Below are positions 15,768-24,969 of a stretch of 27,395 bases of DNA, one piece after another. The notes under the pieces are model-generated. The model made no database searches and had not been told where the DNA came from. It was given only the letters and a program-made list of their open reading frames with translations. How positions within the stretch are numbered: the stretch's first letter is position 1; each line of letters begins with the position of its first letter. Made by a program: the position numbers and the translations under genes. The stretch is from Planctomycetota bacterium. GTDB lineage: Bacteria > Planctomycetota > Planctomycetia > Pirellulales > Thermoguttaceae. The stretch covers positions 1 through 27,395 of the forward strand of contig JAHIKV010000202.1 of assembly GCA_018897395.1 (NCBI GenBank). The letters run 5' to 3'.

Positions 15768-16898
15768 ATGCGAAAGATTCTGCTGAGTCTGTTGCTGGTC
15801 GGGCTGATGGCCCCGCCGGCATTTGCCCAATGCGGGCCGTGGGGTTGCCCCGTGCAGCGACCCGCACCGAGCGTGAGGTTCAAGGGAAAGATCAAAGGTA
15901 AGGTCGAACTGCCGACCCCGGCATGGCGCTACGAACGGCCGGTGGGCCATCGGGCCGCAGTCGTGAGGATTTATTGCCACGACGGCGCTGGCACTGGCTT
16001 AGCCGGGGGTGGCACTGGCTTAGCCAGTGGCACACGGTGGTCGAAAGGGTCCGGCGTGCTGGTCCGCTGGGGAAAGCGCGTGGTTGTGTTGACCGCCCGG
16101 CACGTCGTCAAAGACGCCAAGACCATCTTCGTCGATTTCTACAACCACCGCCGACATCGGGCGCGGGTACTCAAAATTGACGCGCGATGGGACTGCGCCG
16201 TGCTGGACATCGGCACGTCGCCCGATGGGATCGACCCGGCGGAGTTTGCCTTCGGCGCGGACGCCAAGTTTCAAGACGGCGACCGGCTGGAGTCCTGCGG
16301 CTATGGGCCGGATGGAAAGCTGGCTGTCAACAGCGGCTTGTTCAAGGGCTACCGGCGATCGTCTGCCTCGATGCAAGGCCCGGACGATTGGATGGTCATA
16401 AGCGGCCACGCCCGCGGCGGCGACAGCGGCGGGCCGGTGTTCGACCGGCAAGGCCGCGTGGTCGGCGTGCTTTGGGGGACCGACGGCCAGGTGGTCGTCT
16501 GCGTCCAGCCCGGCCGGATTCATGTAATGCTTGACGAAGTGGTTGCGGAGCGGCTTGCAATTATGAATCGCCGACCGACCCCGCCGCGGCCCGGTCCGCT
16601 GGAGCCGATAGATCAATCCAAGTTGGGCGGCGGGGACCGGACGCTCCTGCCGTGGCGAGGCGAAACGGAAGCCAAGGACAAGGCCCAGGACGCCCGGATC
16701 GACAGGCTGATCGGGCTGATGGAGCAGCAGCAGGCGGCAAGGCCGGGGCCGTCGATCGACGTGCAAGTTCGGCCGCAACCGCCGGTCGTTGAAAAGCCTG
16801 CTACCGATGAACGGTCGCCGCTACTCGGTGGCCTATGCGTGTTTCTCGGTGTCATCGGCGGATTCGTGATTTACTTTGCAAACCAGAAGGGAGAGTGA
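15768..16898 (+). CDS. secreted, membrane-anchored trypsin-like serine protease
   Basis: This encodes 376 residues. An N-terminal signal peptide (1-20, ending AFA) is followed by a chymotrypsin-fold domain (about 60-265). The catalytic triad is visible: His112 in LTARHVV, Asp142 in WDCAVLD, Ser220 in GDSGGPVF. A Pro-rich and charged linker (about 268-345) leads to a C-terminal membrane segment (about 350-371), so the protease is probably tethered outside the membrane. Residues about 73-91 (GAGTGLAGGGTGLASGTRWS) are repeat-derived and precede the GSGVLV strand, a tolerant spot before the barrel. A ribosome site (caggag) precedes ATG 15768. In phage clusters proteases usually mature capsids, but the signal peptide argues for a surface role. 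The substrate is unknown. Confidence 0.85.
   Translation: MRKILLSLLLVGLMAPPAFAQCGPWGCPVQRPAPSVRFKGKIKGKVELPTPAWRYERPVGHRAAVVRIYCHDGAGTGLAGGGTGLASGTRWSKGSGVLVRWGKRVVVLTARHVVKDAKTIFVDFYNHRRHRARVLKIDARWDCAVLDIGTSPDGIDPAEFAFGADAKFQDGDRLESCGYGPDGKLAVNSGLFKGYRRSSASMQGPDDWMVISGHARGGDSGGPVFDRQGRVVGVLWGTDGQVVVCVQPGRIHVMLDEVVAERLAIMNRRPTPPRPGPLEPIDQSKLGGGDRTLLPWRGETEAKDKAQDARIDRLIGLMEQQQAARPGPSIDVQVRPQPPVVEKPATDERSPLLGGLCVFLGVIGGFVIYFANQKGE
15987..16033 (+). repeat. one and a half copies of CACTGGCTTAGCC repeat inside the protease gene
   Basis: A partial copy is followed by a full one containing CACTGGCTTAGCCAGTG (8-bp stem, 1-base centre). Both read in the Gly-Thr-Gly-Leu-Ala frame. Confidence 0.9.
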
Positions 16899-16902
16899 TT
16901 CG

Positions 16903-17283
16903 ATGGATACGCTACCAATTGTGTGGCAATATGTGATTCTGGGGACCATTGCGTTGGGGGCAACGCTGGTCGGCTTGTGGCTCTACAATCGACGTGAGAA
17001 GCGACGGAAGCACGCTTTAGAGCTAATGCGCATGATGGATCAATGGAGCCTCGACTGGTTCGCCGGGCTGTACGCCGATTATGCCGTCGGCGATTACTCT
17101 GGTCTGGCGAGCAGAATCAAGGAGGTCGTCCAGGCCGTCCGCAGCGACGAGGCGATGGTGGCCAAACTGGGCGAGGTCGCCAAAAAGGTCGCCGCATACT
17201 ACGCCTCCAACGACGCCACGAAGGCGGCCGAACTGACGGCGATCTTGCGGGCCGGCAACGGAAAACCACAAGCGGCCCCCTGA
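16903..17283 (+). CDS. single-span membrane protein with helical tail, unknown
   Basis: This encodes 126 residues. ATG 16903 is chosen because agggagag lies just upstream and it starts four bases after the protease stop. Residues about 5-27 are hydrophobic (IVWQYVILGTIALGATLVGLWLY), then RREKRRK marks the cytoplasmic side, and the rest is amphipathic helix (about 40-118), possibly oligomerising. I recognise no family. Together with the next gene and the 35-residue peptide it forms a group of small membrane proteins inside the cassette, which could be holin/spanin-like, but no signature proves it. The TGA stop (17281-17283) opens a tgacctccgacctctgat repeat that runs up to the next start codon. 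Confidence 0.68.
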   Translation: MDTLPIVWQYVILGTIALGATLVGLWLYNRREKRRKHALELMRMMDQWSLDWFAGLYADYAVGDYSGLASRIKEVVQAVRSDEAMVAKLGEVAKKVAAYYASNDATKAAELTAILRAGNGKPQAAP

Positions 17284-17306
17284 CCTCCGACCTCTGATCT
17301 CCGACC
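17281..17306. repeat. ctgacctccgacc-type repeat filling the gap between two genes
   Basis: The repeat begins at the stop codon and ends directly before ATG 17307. It leaves no purine-rich ribosome site. Confidence 0.8.
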
Positions 17307-17603
17307 ATGACCACCGACGAAAACGTTGCCATCGAGCGGCTCCGGGACGAGTTGCACGAGTATCACGTGGACGTGCAACGACTGATTCAGCGTTGCGAGT
17401 CGTGCCGCGGCGACGTGGAGTGTTTGCTGGCCGACGTCTACGGTCTGCCGGGCAACAAGAAGCGGAGTCCGGGCCTGCTGGGCGAGGTGGCGGAACTTCG
17501 CGGCAGCCGAAGGCGGATGCTGCTTGCCATGCGCGGAGCCTGGCTCTTGCTCACCGCGATGGCCGGCGCGCTGGCAACCGCGATCGTGAAAACTTGGATT
17601 TAG
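17307..17603 (+). CDS. small coiled-coil protein with C-terminal membrane anchor
   Basis: This encodes 98 residues. Residues about 5-70 are charged and helical, with a Cys pair (CESC) followed by a third Cys, and residues about 75-95 form one membrane span (WLLLTAMAGALATAIVKTW). The topology of a soluble helical part with a C-terminal anchor resembles small phage membrane proteins such as Rz- or hemolysin-XhlA-like factors, but the sequence is not diagnostic. The start ATG abuts a repeat. The TAG stop (17601-17603) is followed at once by a cagttgtcag repeat array. I do not know its function. Confidence 0.6.
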   Translation: MTTDENVAIERLRDELHEYHVDVQRLIQRCESCRGDVECLLADVYGLPGNKKRSPGLLGEVAELRGSRRRMLLAMRGAWLLLTAMAGALATAIVKTWI

Positions 17604-17686
17604 TTGTCAGTTGTCAGTTTTCAGTTATCAGTTGTCAGCAGGTCAACTGATTACTGACAACTGATAACTGAAAACTGAAAACTGAC
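17601..17686. repeat. inverted array of cagttgtcag/actgaaaactga units
   Basis: The left half (gttgtcagttttcagttatc) and the right half (gataactgaaaactgaaaac) are inverted copies around ggtcaactgat. The element spans from the stop of one gene exactly to the ATG of the ParB-like gene. Confidence 0.9.
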
Positions 17687-18253
17687 ATGAAAATCCGCGA
17701 CCGGATCAAGGAGTTTCGTCGGGTGAAGGCCGGACTGTTGCGGCCGCACCCGAACAACTGGCGGACCCATCCGCCGGCGCAGCGGGACGCCCTGCGCGGC
17801 GTGCTGGCCGAGATCGGCTACGCCGGCGCGCTGTTGGCCCGCGAGTTGCCCGACGGCTCGTTGGAGCTGATCGACGGCCACCTCCGCGCCGAAACCACCC
17901 CGGACGCGGACGTGCCCGTATTGATTTTGGACCTCGACGAGCGGGAAGCGAAAAAACTCCTGGCCGTGCTCGACCCGTTGGCCGCGATGGCCGAGTCGAA
18001 CGACGAGGCGTTGGCCGAGTTGCTCGCACACGTCGAGACCGAAAGCGACGCCGTGCGGGCGATGTTGGACGAAATGTTGGGCAATCACGACGCCCCGGAG
18101 GGTGGCGCCGGCTTAGCCGGTGGCACGGACCGCGACATCGACGTTCCCGAGGCATTTCAGGTCGTCGTCGAATGCCGCGACGAGAACCAGCAGCGGGCCG
18201 TATTCGAGCGTTTGACCGGCGAGGGATTCGAGTGCAGGCTGTTGACGCTGTGA
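17687..18253 (+). CDS. ParB/Srx-fold domain protein
   Basis: This encodes 188 residues. The N-terminal 80 residues show the ParB N-terminal-domain pattern: LLRPHPNNWRTHP, then a QRDALRGVLAEIG helix, ARELPDGSLELIDGHLRAE, and VPVLILDLDEREAKKLLAVLD. ParB-fold proteins of phages include CTP-binding partition factors, nucleases and DNA-modification partners; the C-terminal HTH of chromosomal ParB is missing, so partition is unlikely. Residues about 139-147 (GGAGLAGGT) are a repeat-derived insert between two domains. The last 35 residues (FQVVVECRDENQQRAVFERL onward) form a small beta-alpha unit. Such genes often lie near terminases. No ribosome site is visible because a repeat ends at the start codon. 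Confidence 0.82.
   Translation: MKIRDRIKEFRRVKAGLLRPHPNNWRTHPPAQRDALRGVLAEIGYAGALLARELPDGSLELIDGHLRAETTPDADVPVLILDLDEREAKKLLAVLDPLAAMAESNDEALAELLAHVETESDAVRAMLDEMLGNHDAPEGGAGLAGGTDRDIDVPEAFQVVVECRDENQQRAVFERLTGEGFECRLLTL
18101..18126 (+). repeat. copy of the GGCTTAGCC repeat inside the ParB-like gene
   Basis: The unit is a variant (gcgccggcttagccggt) in which both arms have changed together so that the stem still pairs, which points to selection on, or birth with, the palindrome. It reads GGAGLAGGT. Confidence 0.85.
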
Positions 18254-18260
18254 GAAACAA

Positions 18261-19562
<1,302 letters not shown>

Positions 19563-19574
<12 letters not shown>

Positions 19575-19631
19575 CCTCTGACTTCCGACCACTGACCACT
19601 GACCACTGACCACTGAAAACTGAAAACTGAT
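19563..19631. repeat. tgacctc/tgaccac/tgaaaac tandem array
   Basis: About nine units of 7-8 bases. The first units hold the TGA stop of the ABC-GNAT gene (19572-19574); the last unit ends two bases before ATG 19632. A ggattcggg array just before it (19540-19562) encodes the C-terminal residues of the same gene. Confidence 0.9.
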
Positions 19632-20102
19632 ATGGGAAAGCGCGGCAGACCACCGGTGCTCGACAAGGACAAGCGTGGCCGGATCGCGGCCATTATCAGC
19701 GTCGGGTGCAGCCAGGGCGTGGCCGCCCAGTACGTCGGCTGCGCCCCGTCGACCATTCTGAGGACCGCCGAACGCGACCCGACGTTCGCCGAGGAGCTTC
19801 GCCAGGCGAAGTGCAACGCGGAACTGAGCCTGGTGAAAAACATCCGCAACGCCGCCAAGAAGGAGCAGTATTGGCGGGCGGCCGCCTGGGCGCTGGAGCG
19901 CGGGTTCCCCGAGAAATACGCCCGCCGCGGTCCCGACGTAATCACCGTCGAACAGATCGGACTCCTCTTGGCAAGATTCGCCGAACTCGTCGTCCAGGAG
20001 GTGCCCGAGCGATACCGCAAAAATATTCTGAAAAAGACGGACGCCATGGCGCGTGGTTTGGGCGTCGAGTTGAAACGGGAGGCGAAAGATGAGACGTCCT
20101 AG
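19632..20102 (+). CDS. probable small terminase subunit (HTH protein)
   Basis: This encodes 156 residues. It is called small terminase by position directly upstream of the large subunit (14-base overlap) and by domain plan. A basic N-terminus (MGKRGRPPVLD) leads to a helix-turn-helix at about 14-45 (AIISVGCSQGVAAQYVGCAP then STILRTAERDPTF). A helical centre with KNIRNAAKKEQYWRAAAWALER follows, a pattern seen in many phage TerS-like and transposase-like proteins; the rest is a helical C-terminus. Small terminases bind the packaging site on phage DNA and hand it to TerL. No ribosome site is seen, since a repeat fills that place, so translation may rely on coupling or leaderless-like initiation. 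Confidence 0.75.
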   Translation: MGKRGRPPVLDKDKRGRIAAIISVGCSQGVAAQYVGCAPSTILRTAERDPTFAEELRQAKCNAELSLVKNIRNAAKKEQYWRAAAWALERGFPEKYARRGPDVITVEQIGLLLARFAELVVQEVPERYRKNILKKTDAMARGLGVELKREAKDETS

Positions 20103-21714
20103 CGCGTCGAAGATCATTTGGCCGGTCGAGATCGAGACGGCGGGCCGGATCGTAGCCATGTTGCACGACGAGTTGGCCCTGCGCCACGGCCGGGCGCGGC
20201 GGATGGCCCGCCGCAACGGCTGCTCGCGGAACTTGTTGAACTGGGGCCGAAAATATCTGCCGGATCATTTCTCCCGGCCCCCGTCGATCATGCACCGCTG
20301 GCTGGCCGATCAGCTCGACGCCGCGCACACCGCGCGGGGGACCAAACTGAACGTGCTCGGACCGCGCGGCGGGGCAAAATCGACCATCGGCACGCTCTGT
20401 CTCCCGCTCCGCGCGGCCGTCGAGTGTTGGGAACCGTACATCTGGATCGTCTCCGACACCAAGCACCAGGCCTGCGCACACCTGGAAAACATCAAGGCCG
20501 AACTGGTCGAGAACCGGCGGTTGGCCGAGGATTTTCCGGCGGCCGCGGGGCGGGGACTCGTTTGGCGCGAAAACATGATCGTGCTCCGCAACGGCGTGAC
20601 AATCGAGGCCCTTGGCACGGGCCAGCGCATCCGCGGACGACGCCGACGCCAGCACCGCCCCACGCTGATCGTCTGCGACGACCTGCAAAACGACGGCCAC
20701 ATCGGCTCGGCTTTGCAGCGGGAACACTCGCGGAGTTGGTTCCACGGCACGTTGATCAACGCCGGCACGGCGCGGACCAACGTCGTCAACCTCGCCACCG
20801 CGCTGCACCGCGACGCGCTGGCGATGGAGTTGCACCGCACGCCCGGCTGGAACTCCCGGCTGTTCAGGGCAATCGTCCGCTGGCCGAAGAACATGTCGCT
20901 CTGGCAGCGGTGGGAGGCGATCTACACCGACATCGCCAAACCGCATTACAAGGCCGCCGCCCGGGCGTTCTACGAGCAACACCGGCAGGCGATGCACTCC
21001 GGCGCGATACTCCTCTGGCCCGAGGTGGAAGACCTCTACACGCTGATGTGCATGAGGGTCGAAAACGGACGGACGGCCTTCGAGCGGGAAAAGCAAAACT
21101 CGCCGGTCGACACGGACCTGTGCGAATGGCCCGAGGCGTACTTCGACGAGTCGATCTGGTTCGAGCGCTGGCCGGCCGAAATGGCGGTGAAGACGATGGC
21201 CCTGGACCCGAGCAAGGGAAGCGACTCGCGCCGCGGCGATTACTCGGCGCTGGTCTCGTTGGGCGTGGACCGGCAAGGGATCATTTACGTCGAGGCGGAC
21301 CTCCGCCGGCGGCCCACCCCGGAAATGGTGGCCGACGGGGTCGAGCGGTTCCGCCGCTTTCGCCCCGACCTGTTCGGTGTCGAGACCAACCAGTTTCAGG
21401 AACTGCTGGCCGGTGAGTTCGAGGCCGAGTTCCGCCGCCAGGGCATCCTCGGCGCCCGGCCCGCGCCGATCGACAACCACGTGTCCAAACAGGTCCGCAT
21501 CCGCCGGCTGGGTCCGTATCTGGCCTCGCGCCGGCTGCGGTTCCACGCCGGCAGTCCCGGCACGCGGCTGCTGGTCGAGCAGCTCCAAGAGTTTCCGGTC
21601 GCCGATCACGACGACGGCCCGGACGCATTGGAAATGGCGATTCGCCTGGCGGCCGAACTGCTCCACGGCCGCACGGCCAATGACGGATTAGGCAATCGCC
21701 TGCCGGTTGGGTGA
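20089..21714 (+). CDS. terL: phage terminase large subunit
   Basis: This encodes 541 residues. TerL is the ATP-driven motor and nuclease that packages phage DNA. A Walker A-type loop GPRGGAKST (91-99) and Walker B LIVCDD (193-198) make up the ATPase. The C-terminal RNase H-like nuclease carries metal ligands in ALDPSKGSD (Asp373), GDYSALV (Asp384), FGVETNQFQ (Glu432) and ADHDDGPDALEMA (Asp508 to Asp512). All are intact, so the enzyme may be active. Length is typical. It overlaps the TerS-like gene by 14 bases. The C-terminal residues and TGA stop merge into a gaggggcgagggaagag repeat. In most phages the portal gene follows directly; here 1.76 kb of radical SAM and repeat DNA lies in between. 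Confidence 0.92.
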   Translation: MRRPSASKIIWPVEIETAGRIVAMLHDELALRHGRARRMARRNGCSRNLLNWGRKYLPDHFSRPPSIMHRWLADQLDAAHTARGTKLNVLGPRGGAKSTIGTLCLPLRAAVECWEPYIWIVSDTKHQACAHLENIKAELVENRRLAEDFPAAAGRGLVWRENMIVLRNGVTIEALGTGQRIRGRRRRQHRPTLIVCDDLQNDGHIGSALQREHSRSWFHGTLINAGTARTNVVNLATALHRDALAMELHRTPGWNSRLFRAIVRWPKNMSLWQRWEAIYTDIAKPHYKAAARAFYEQHRQAMHSGAILLWPEVEDLYTLMCMRVENGRTAFEREKQNSPVDTDLCEWPEAYFDESIWFERWPAEMAVKTMALDPSKGSDSRRGDYSALVSLGVDRQGIIYVEADLRRRPTPEMVADGVERFRRFRPDLFGVETNQFQELLAGEFEAEFRRQGILGARPAPIDNHVSKQVRIRRLGPYLASRRLRFHAGSPGTRLLVEQLQEFPVADHDDGPDALEMAIRLAAELLHGRTANDGLGNRLPVG

Positions 21715-21810
21715 GGGGCGAGGGAAGAGGGAAAGGAACCTTGTTGATCGGTCAAATCGCTTGCGGCTTCGCACGCCGCTTGCGGTTTCGCAATTCGCTT
21801 GCAACAATTT
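21715..21810. repeat. ggcgaggg tract and cgcttgcggtttcgca repeats
   Basis: A polypurine piece follows the terL stop. Then cgcttgcggcttcgca and cgcttgcggtttcgca occur in a row, each a small palindrome; the same unit precedes hpnC near 9741. The remainder up to 21889 shows nothing clear. Confidence 0.75.
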
Positions 21811-21889
21811 GGCTTGAATCCAGCGCCGGGAAGAAGTAATATGGTCATGTGTATACGCTACGTCTTTCCACCGCACCGGACCTGGCGCC

Positions 21890-22192
21890 ATGACTGAAGT
21901 GATTCGTTCAGAGTGGAAATCAGCGGTGCTCACGCCCTCCAGCTTGGCGTGCCTGCAGCACACTGCAACGGTCAACCTGACGGCAGGCTGCGCCCACGAG
22001 TGCCGCTATTGTTACGCCTGCGGCTACCTGACACACCCCGGCGAAGGTAAGGTCCGGTTCTACACGAATACCTTGACCAAGTTGCGTGAGGAGTTGCATC
22101 GCAAACGCAAGAAGCCCACGACAGTGTACTTCAGTCCGTCGAGCGACCCCCTTCCAGGAGTTGAAACGGAGTTGAAACGGGGACGCAGCTAG
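21890..22192 (+). pseudogene. SPL-family radical SAM protein, truncated by a hairpin element
   Basis: About 88 native residues remain. The cluster motif is intact: CAHECRYC followed by YACGYL. Then comes VRFYTNTLTKLREEL and a VYFSPSSDP motif, as in SplB-like (COG1533) radical SAM proteins of the spore-photoproduct-lyase kind, which are usually about 250-350 residues. Homology ends at SSDP, where a hairpin (22157-22256) begins; the last 14 residues and the TAG stop come from the hairpin. The downstream part of the gene is not found on the other side, so this is a deletion or replacement and not a simple insertion. The barrel is incomplete and the product should be inactive. Confidence 0.82.
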
Positions 22193-22256
22193 TATTGGCA
22201 AGTTAGGGCGCGAAAAACTAGCTGCGTCCCCGTTTCGACTCCGCCGTTTCGACTCC
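22157..22256. repeat. hairpin element ending the radical SAM remnant
   Basis: Arms 22157-22193 and 22217-22256 (gttgaaacggggacgcagct and inverse, with ggagttgaaacgg doubled) pair nearly perfectly apart from a 3-base length difference and a few mismatches, around a 23-base loop. Confidence 0.9.
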
Positions 22257-22288
22257 GGCAATGTGCCTATGGAGGTCTGCCGTTTTCA

Positions 22289-22507
22289 ATGCTGAACGAG
22301 TTGGGCTATCCACGCCAGATGGTCCAAAAAGTCACTAAACTCTTCTTTCAGCGTGGATGGCGGAAGTGGAGTGCATATCTTCGTCCGGTCGGATACGATG
22401 AAGTTTACGCCTATCACTGTGTAAACAAACACTATTTCCTTTGCCTGGGAAAAGAGCAAGTGGAGAAAGGTTTCTTTCCGCCGGACAGAGATTGGATGCC
22501 CACGTGA
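22289..22507 (+). CDS. 72-residue protein or C-terminal remnant, unknown
   Basis: The frame is open upstream to the hairpin, with ATG 22289 the first good start and ggagg 15 bases before it. The product is compact, with aromatic and basic residues (KLFFQRGWRKWSAYLRP, then VYAYHCVNKHYFLC). Base composition is visibly less G+C-rich than its neighbours, which hints at transfer. It ends 18 bases before the next radical SAM gene, so the two may be transcribed together. I do not recognise the family. It could be the tail of a longer gene cut by the hairpin element, or a small partner of the radical SAM protein. Confidence 0.5.
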   Translation: MLNELGYPRQMVQKVTKLFFQRGWRKWSAYLRPVGYDEVYAYHCVNKHYFLCLGKEQVEKGFFPPDRDWMPT

Positions 22508-22525
22508 GGAAGGGAGGAAGCCCCC

Positions 22526-23251
22526 GTGTCGATCATTTATGAGCCGCGTGGAAAGGCCCGCGAATACAGCGAGTTGGCGGTAAATCTCTATAAGGGTTGC
22601 TCCCATGCGTGCCGATACTGCTATTGTCCGGCCATCCTGCGAAAAACCATCGAAACCTGGGCCTTCGATCCGCAACCTCGACAGAACGTGCTGCGGGAGC
22701 TTGAGCGCGACGCGATAAGACTGCAAGGGGATCCGCGTGAGATATTGCTGAGCTTCATGAGCGACCCCTACCATTGCGACGATGCCGCCCGCCTGACGCG
22801 CGAGGCCCTACTGTTGCTCGAACGCTACAACCTTCGTGTTCAAGTGCTCACCAAAGGGGGCCTGAGAAGCATGCGGGATTTCGACATCCTCGCCCGCAAC
22901 CACTGGAAATACGGTGCGACGATCATATTCCAAGACGAACGCCTCCGCGAACAATGGGAGCCTGGCGCGGCGCCTATTGCCGAGCGGATCGAGGCCCTTC
23001 GCACGGCCCATGCGGCGGGAATCTTCACCTGGATTTCCGTCGAACCGGTAGTGGATGCGGCCGAGGCGCTCAAGGTCATCGCGGCTCTGCGCGACGACGT
23101 CGACCTTTGGAAGGTCGGCAAACTGAACCACGACCGAACGCGGGAATCAGCCATCGACTGGCGTCGCTTCCTCGCGGACATCGAAGCGGCCCTCGAAGGC
23201 CGGCAGTACATGATTAAAAAAGACCTGGAACGTTTCAGAAATGCTTGTTAA
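22526..23251 (+). CDS. SPL-type radical SAM protein (COG1533-like)
   Basis: This encodes 241 residues with a GTG start at 22526 behind a good ribosome site (gggaggaag, 22512-22520). The cluster motif CSHACRYCYCP lies near residues 28-38, preceded by LAVNLYKGC. Further barrel motifs are ILLSFMSDPYH, LRVQVLTKGG, ATIIFQDERLREQWEPGA and TWISVEPVVD, the usual order for SplB-like radical SAM proteins found in many bacteria and phages. No C-terminal photolyase-type Cys is evident, so DNA spore-photoproduct repair is not claimed. The substrate is unknown. It sits with its small neighbour between terL and the portal gene and may be a later cargo addition to the cassette. Confidence 0.86.
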   Translation: MSIIYEPRGKAREYSELAVNLYKGCSHACRYCYCPAILRKTIETWAFDPQPRQNVLRELERDAIRLQGDPREILLSFMSDPYHCDDAARLTREALLLLERYNLRVQVLTKGGLRSMRDFDILARNHWKYGATIIFQDERLREQWEPGAAPIAERIEALRTAHAAGIFTWISVEPVVDAAEALKVIAALRDDVDLWKVGKLNHDRTRESAIDWRRFLADIEAALEGRQYMIKKDLERFRNAC

Positions 23252-23473
23252 ACGACCCTGCCCGGTGTGGAAAGACAAGTGGCCCAAAAAGAGATCTGGA
23301 AATCCGGCCGACGATGTAGTATACAGGTATGCAACGGCGGCGCCCGCGGCAGCGACGCGATGCTCAGTAACAACGGCTCCTAAAAGCGCCGGCTCTCGCC
23401 GGTGGCTGCGATAGCGGTTTTCTGTCTGGGAGTCTATGAACAGCCAGCCTTTTTCCCCGCAGGAACCAATGCC

Positions 23474-24916
23474 ATGCCATCGACCGATACGATCGAACGG
23501 ATCGAGGAAGACAAACCCGCCGCGCCATCCGGCGAGCCGAGTCCCCGTCTAAAATACGTCGAGCGCCGGCTGACCGAGGCATTCGACCAACTCTGGGACG
23601 ACTTCGTCGATCCAGCCGAGGCGGTCTTCGACATTGACGGAACGCCCTGGAACCGGCTCGGCGGCGCGGCGGGCGGCGGCACGGCCGGCATCCCCTTCGC
23701 CGACGAGCAGCAACTCGCCCAAATCCGCGACCAGTGCCGCGCGCTGGCCGTGGAAAACGAGTTCGCCATCAACGGACACGAGAACCGCATCAGCTACATC
23801 GTCGGCAGCGGGCACGTATATCGAGCCGCCGCCCGACGCGGCGCGACGGCCGATGAATCGACGGTCGCCGAGGTGCAAGCGGTCATCGACGAGTTCGTCC
23901 GGCTGAACCACTGGCACCGGCGCCAGCAGGAGATCGTCCGCCGCAAGGACCGCGACGGCGAGTGCTTCCTGCGGCTGTTCCCGGCCGCCGACGGCACGGC
24001 TCGGGTGCGGTTCGTCGAGCCGGCCGAGGTCTCCACGCCCGACCAGCGCCGCTCGGACCCCGCCGCCAGCTTCGGCGTACAGACCGACCCGGACGACGTG
24101 GAAACCGTGCTGGGCTACTGGATTGGCGGGCGGATGATCGACGCCTCGCAGCTCCAGCACCGCAAGGCGAACGTCGACGCCAACGTGAAGCGCGGGCTGC
24201 CGCTGTTCTACCCCGTGCGGAAGAACCTTCGCCGCGCGGAAAAGCTGCTGCGGAACATGAGCGTGGTGGCGGAAATCCAGTCGGCCATCGCGGTGATCCG
24301 CAAGCACCGCGCCGCCACGGCCGCCGGGCTGGCCGAGTTCGTCGCCGGCCAGGCCGACCTGAGCGTCAGCAGCGCGGCAACCGGACGCACCAGCCACTTC
24401 CGCCGCTACGCGCCCGGCACGATCCTCGACGCGGCCTCGGGCACGGAATACGAGTTCCCCGCCGCCGGGATCGACGCCGGCCGATACGTCACCGTCTTGC
24501 AAGCCGAGCTGCGGGCAGTCGCCAGCCGGCTGGTGATGCCCGAGTTCATGCTGACCTCCGACGCCAGCAACGCCAACTACAGTTCGACGATGGTGGCCGA
24601 GGGTCCGGCGGTGAAAATGTTCGAGCGGCTCCAGCACGAAATGCTGGCCGACGACGTCGAGCTGTTCCGGCGAGTGCTTTGGCACGCGGTCGAGGCGGGC
24701 CGGCTACCGTCCGACGCGCTCCGGTCGGTCGATATCCGCGGCGTCCCGCCCACGCTGGCCGTCCGCGACCGGCTGAAAGAGGCCCAGGCCGATCAAATCC
24801 TGCTGCGCAACGGGGCGATGTCCATCGCGACGATGGCCATGCGCAACGGCCTCGACCCGGAGCAGGAGCAGCAGTTGATCCGCCGGCAAGGGGACGTGGA
24901 TCATGCGTCCGTCTGA
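23474..24916 (+). CDS. phage portal protein
   Basis: This encodes 480 residues from ATG 23474, with a caggaacc site just upstream; a longer GTG-started frame from 23402 has no such support. The portal is the dodecameric ring at the capsid vertex that docks the terminase motor. The sequence shows a portal-like plan: a stem/wing region with DQCRALAVENEFAINGHENR, REIVRRKDRDGECFLRLFP-like beta segment, RYAPGTILDA, and the conserved late part with RLVMPEFMLTSDASNANYSS then VAEGPAVKMFERLQ. That last block is typical of lambda-like and related portals. Length is normal and no frame break is seen. It contains no interspersed repeats, unlike the genes upstream. The next phage gene would follow at 24917, but transposase genes occupy that place. 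Confidence 0.85.
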   Translation: MPSTDTIERIEEDKPAAPSGEPSPRLKYVERRLTEAFDQLWDDFVDPAEAVFDIDGTPWNRLGGAAGGGTAGIPFADEQQLAQIRDQCRALAVENEFAINGHENRISYIVGSGHVYRAAARRGATADESTVAEVQAVIDEFVRLNHWHRRQQEIVRRKDRDGECFLRLFPAADGTARVRFVEPAEVSTPDQRRSDPAASFGVQTDPDDVETVLGYWIGGRMIDASQLQHRKANVDANVKRGLPLFYPVRKNLRRAEKLLRNMSVVAEIQSAIAVIRKHRAATAAGLAEFVAGQADLSVSSAATGRTSHFRRYAPGTILDAASGTEYEFPAAGIDAGRYVTVLQAELRAVASRLVMPEFMLTSDASNANYSSTMVAEGPAVKMFERLQHEMLADDVELFRRVLWHAVEAGRLPSDALRSVDIRGVPPTLAVRDRLKEAQADQILLRNGAMSIATMAMRNGLDPEQEQQLIRRQGDVDHASV

Positions 24917-24926
24917 CGCTTTTACC

Positions 24927-24966
24927 TGTCCCGAAGGGACACACGACAATAGCCCAGCAGTTTACA
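24927..24966. repeat. tgtcccgaagggaca palindrome and partial agcccagcag repeat
   Basis: A perfect small palindrome (24927-24941) is followed by acgacaatagcccagcagtt. A second, facing arm (ctgctggg) expected from the palindromic look of agcccagcag is missing; instead the transposase gene begins, so the repeat may have been split by the element. Confidence 0.6.
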
Positions 24967-24969
24967 GGA

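Noticed and set aside
22526..23251. Spore photoproduct lyase
   Set aside because: The radical SAM motif fits the wider SPL family, but no conserved catalytic Cys of true lyases is visible and the host is not a spore former as far as can be judged.
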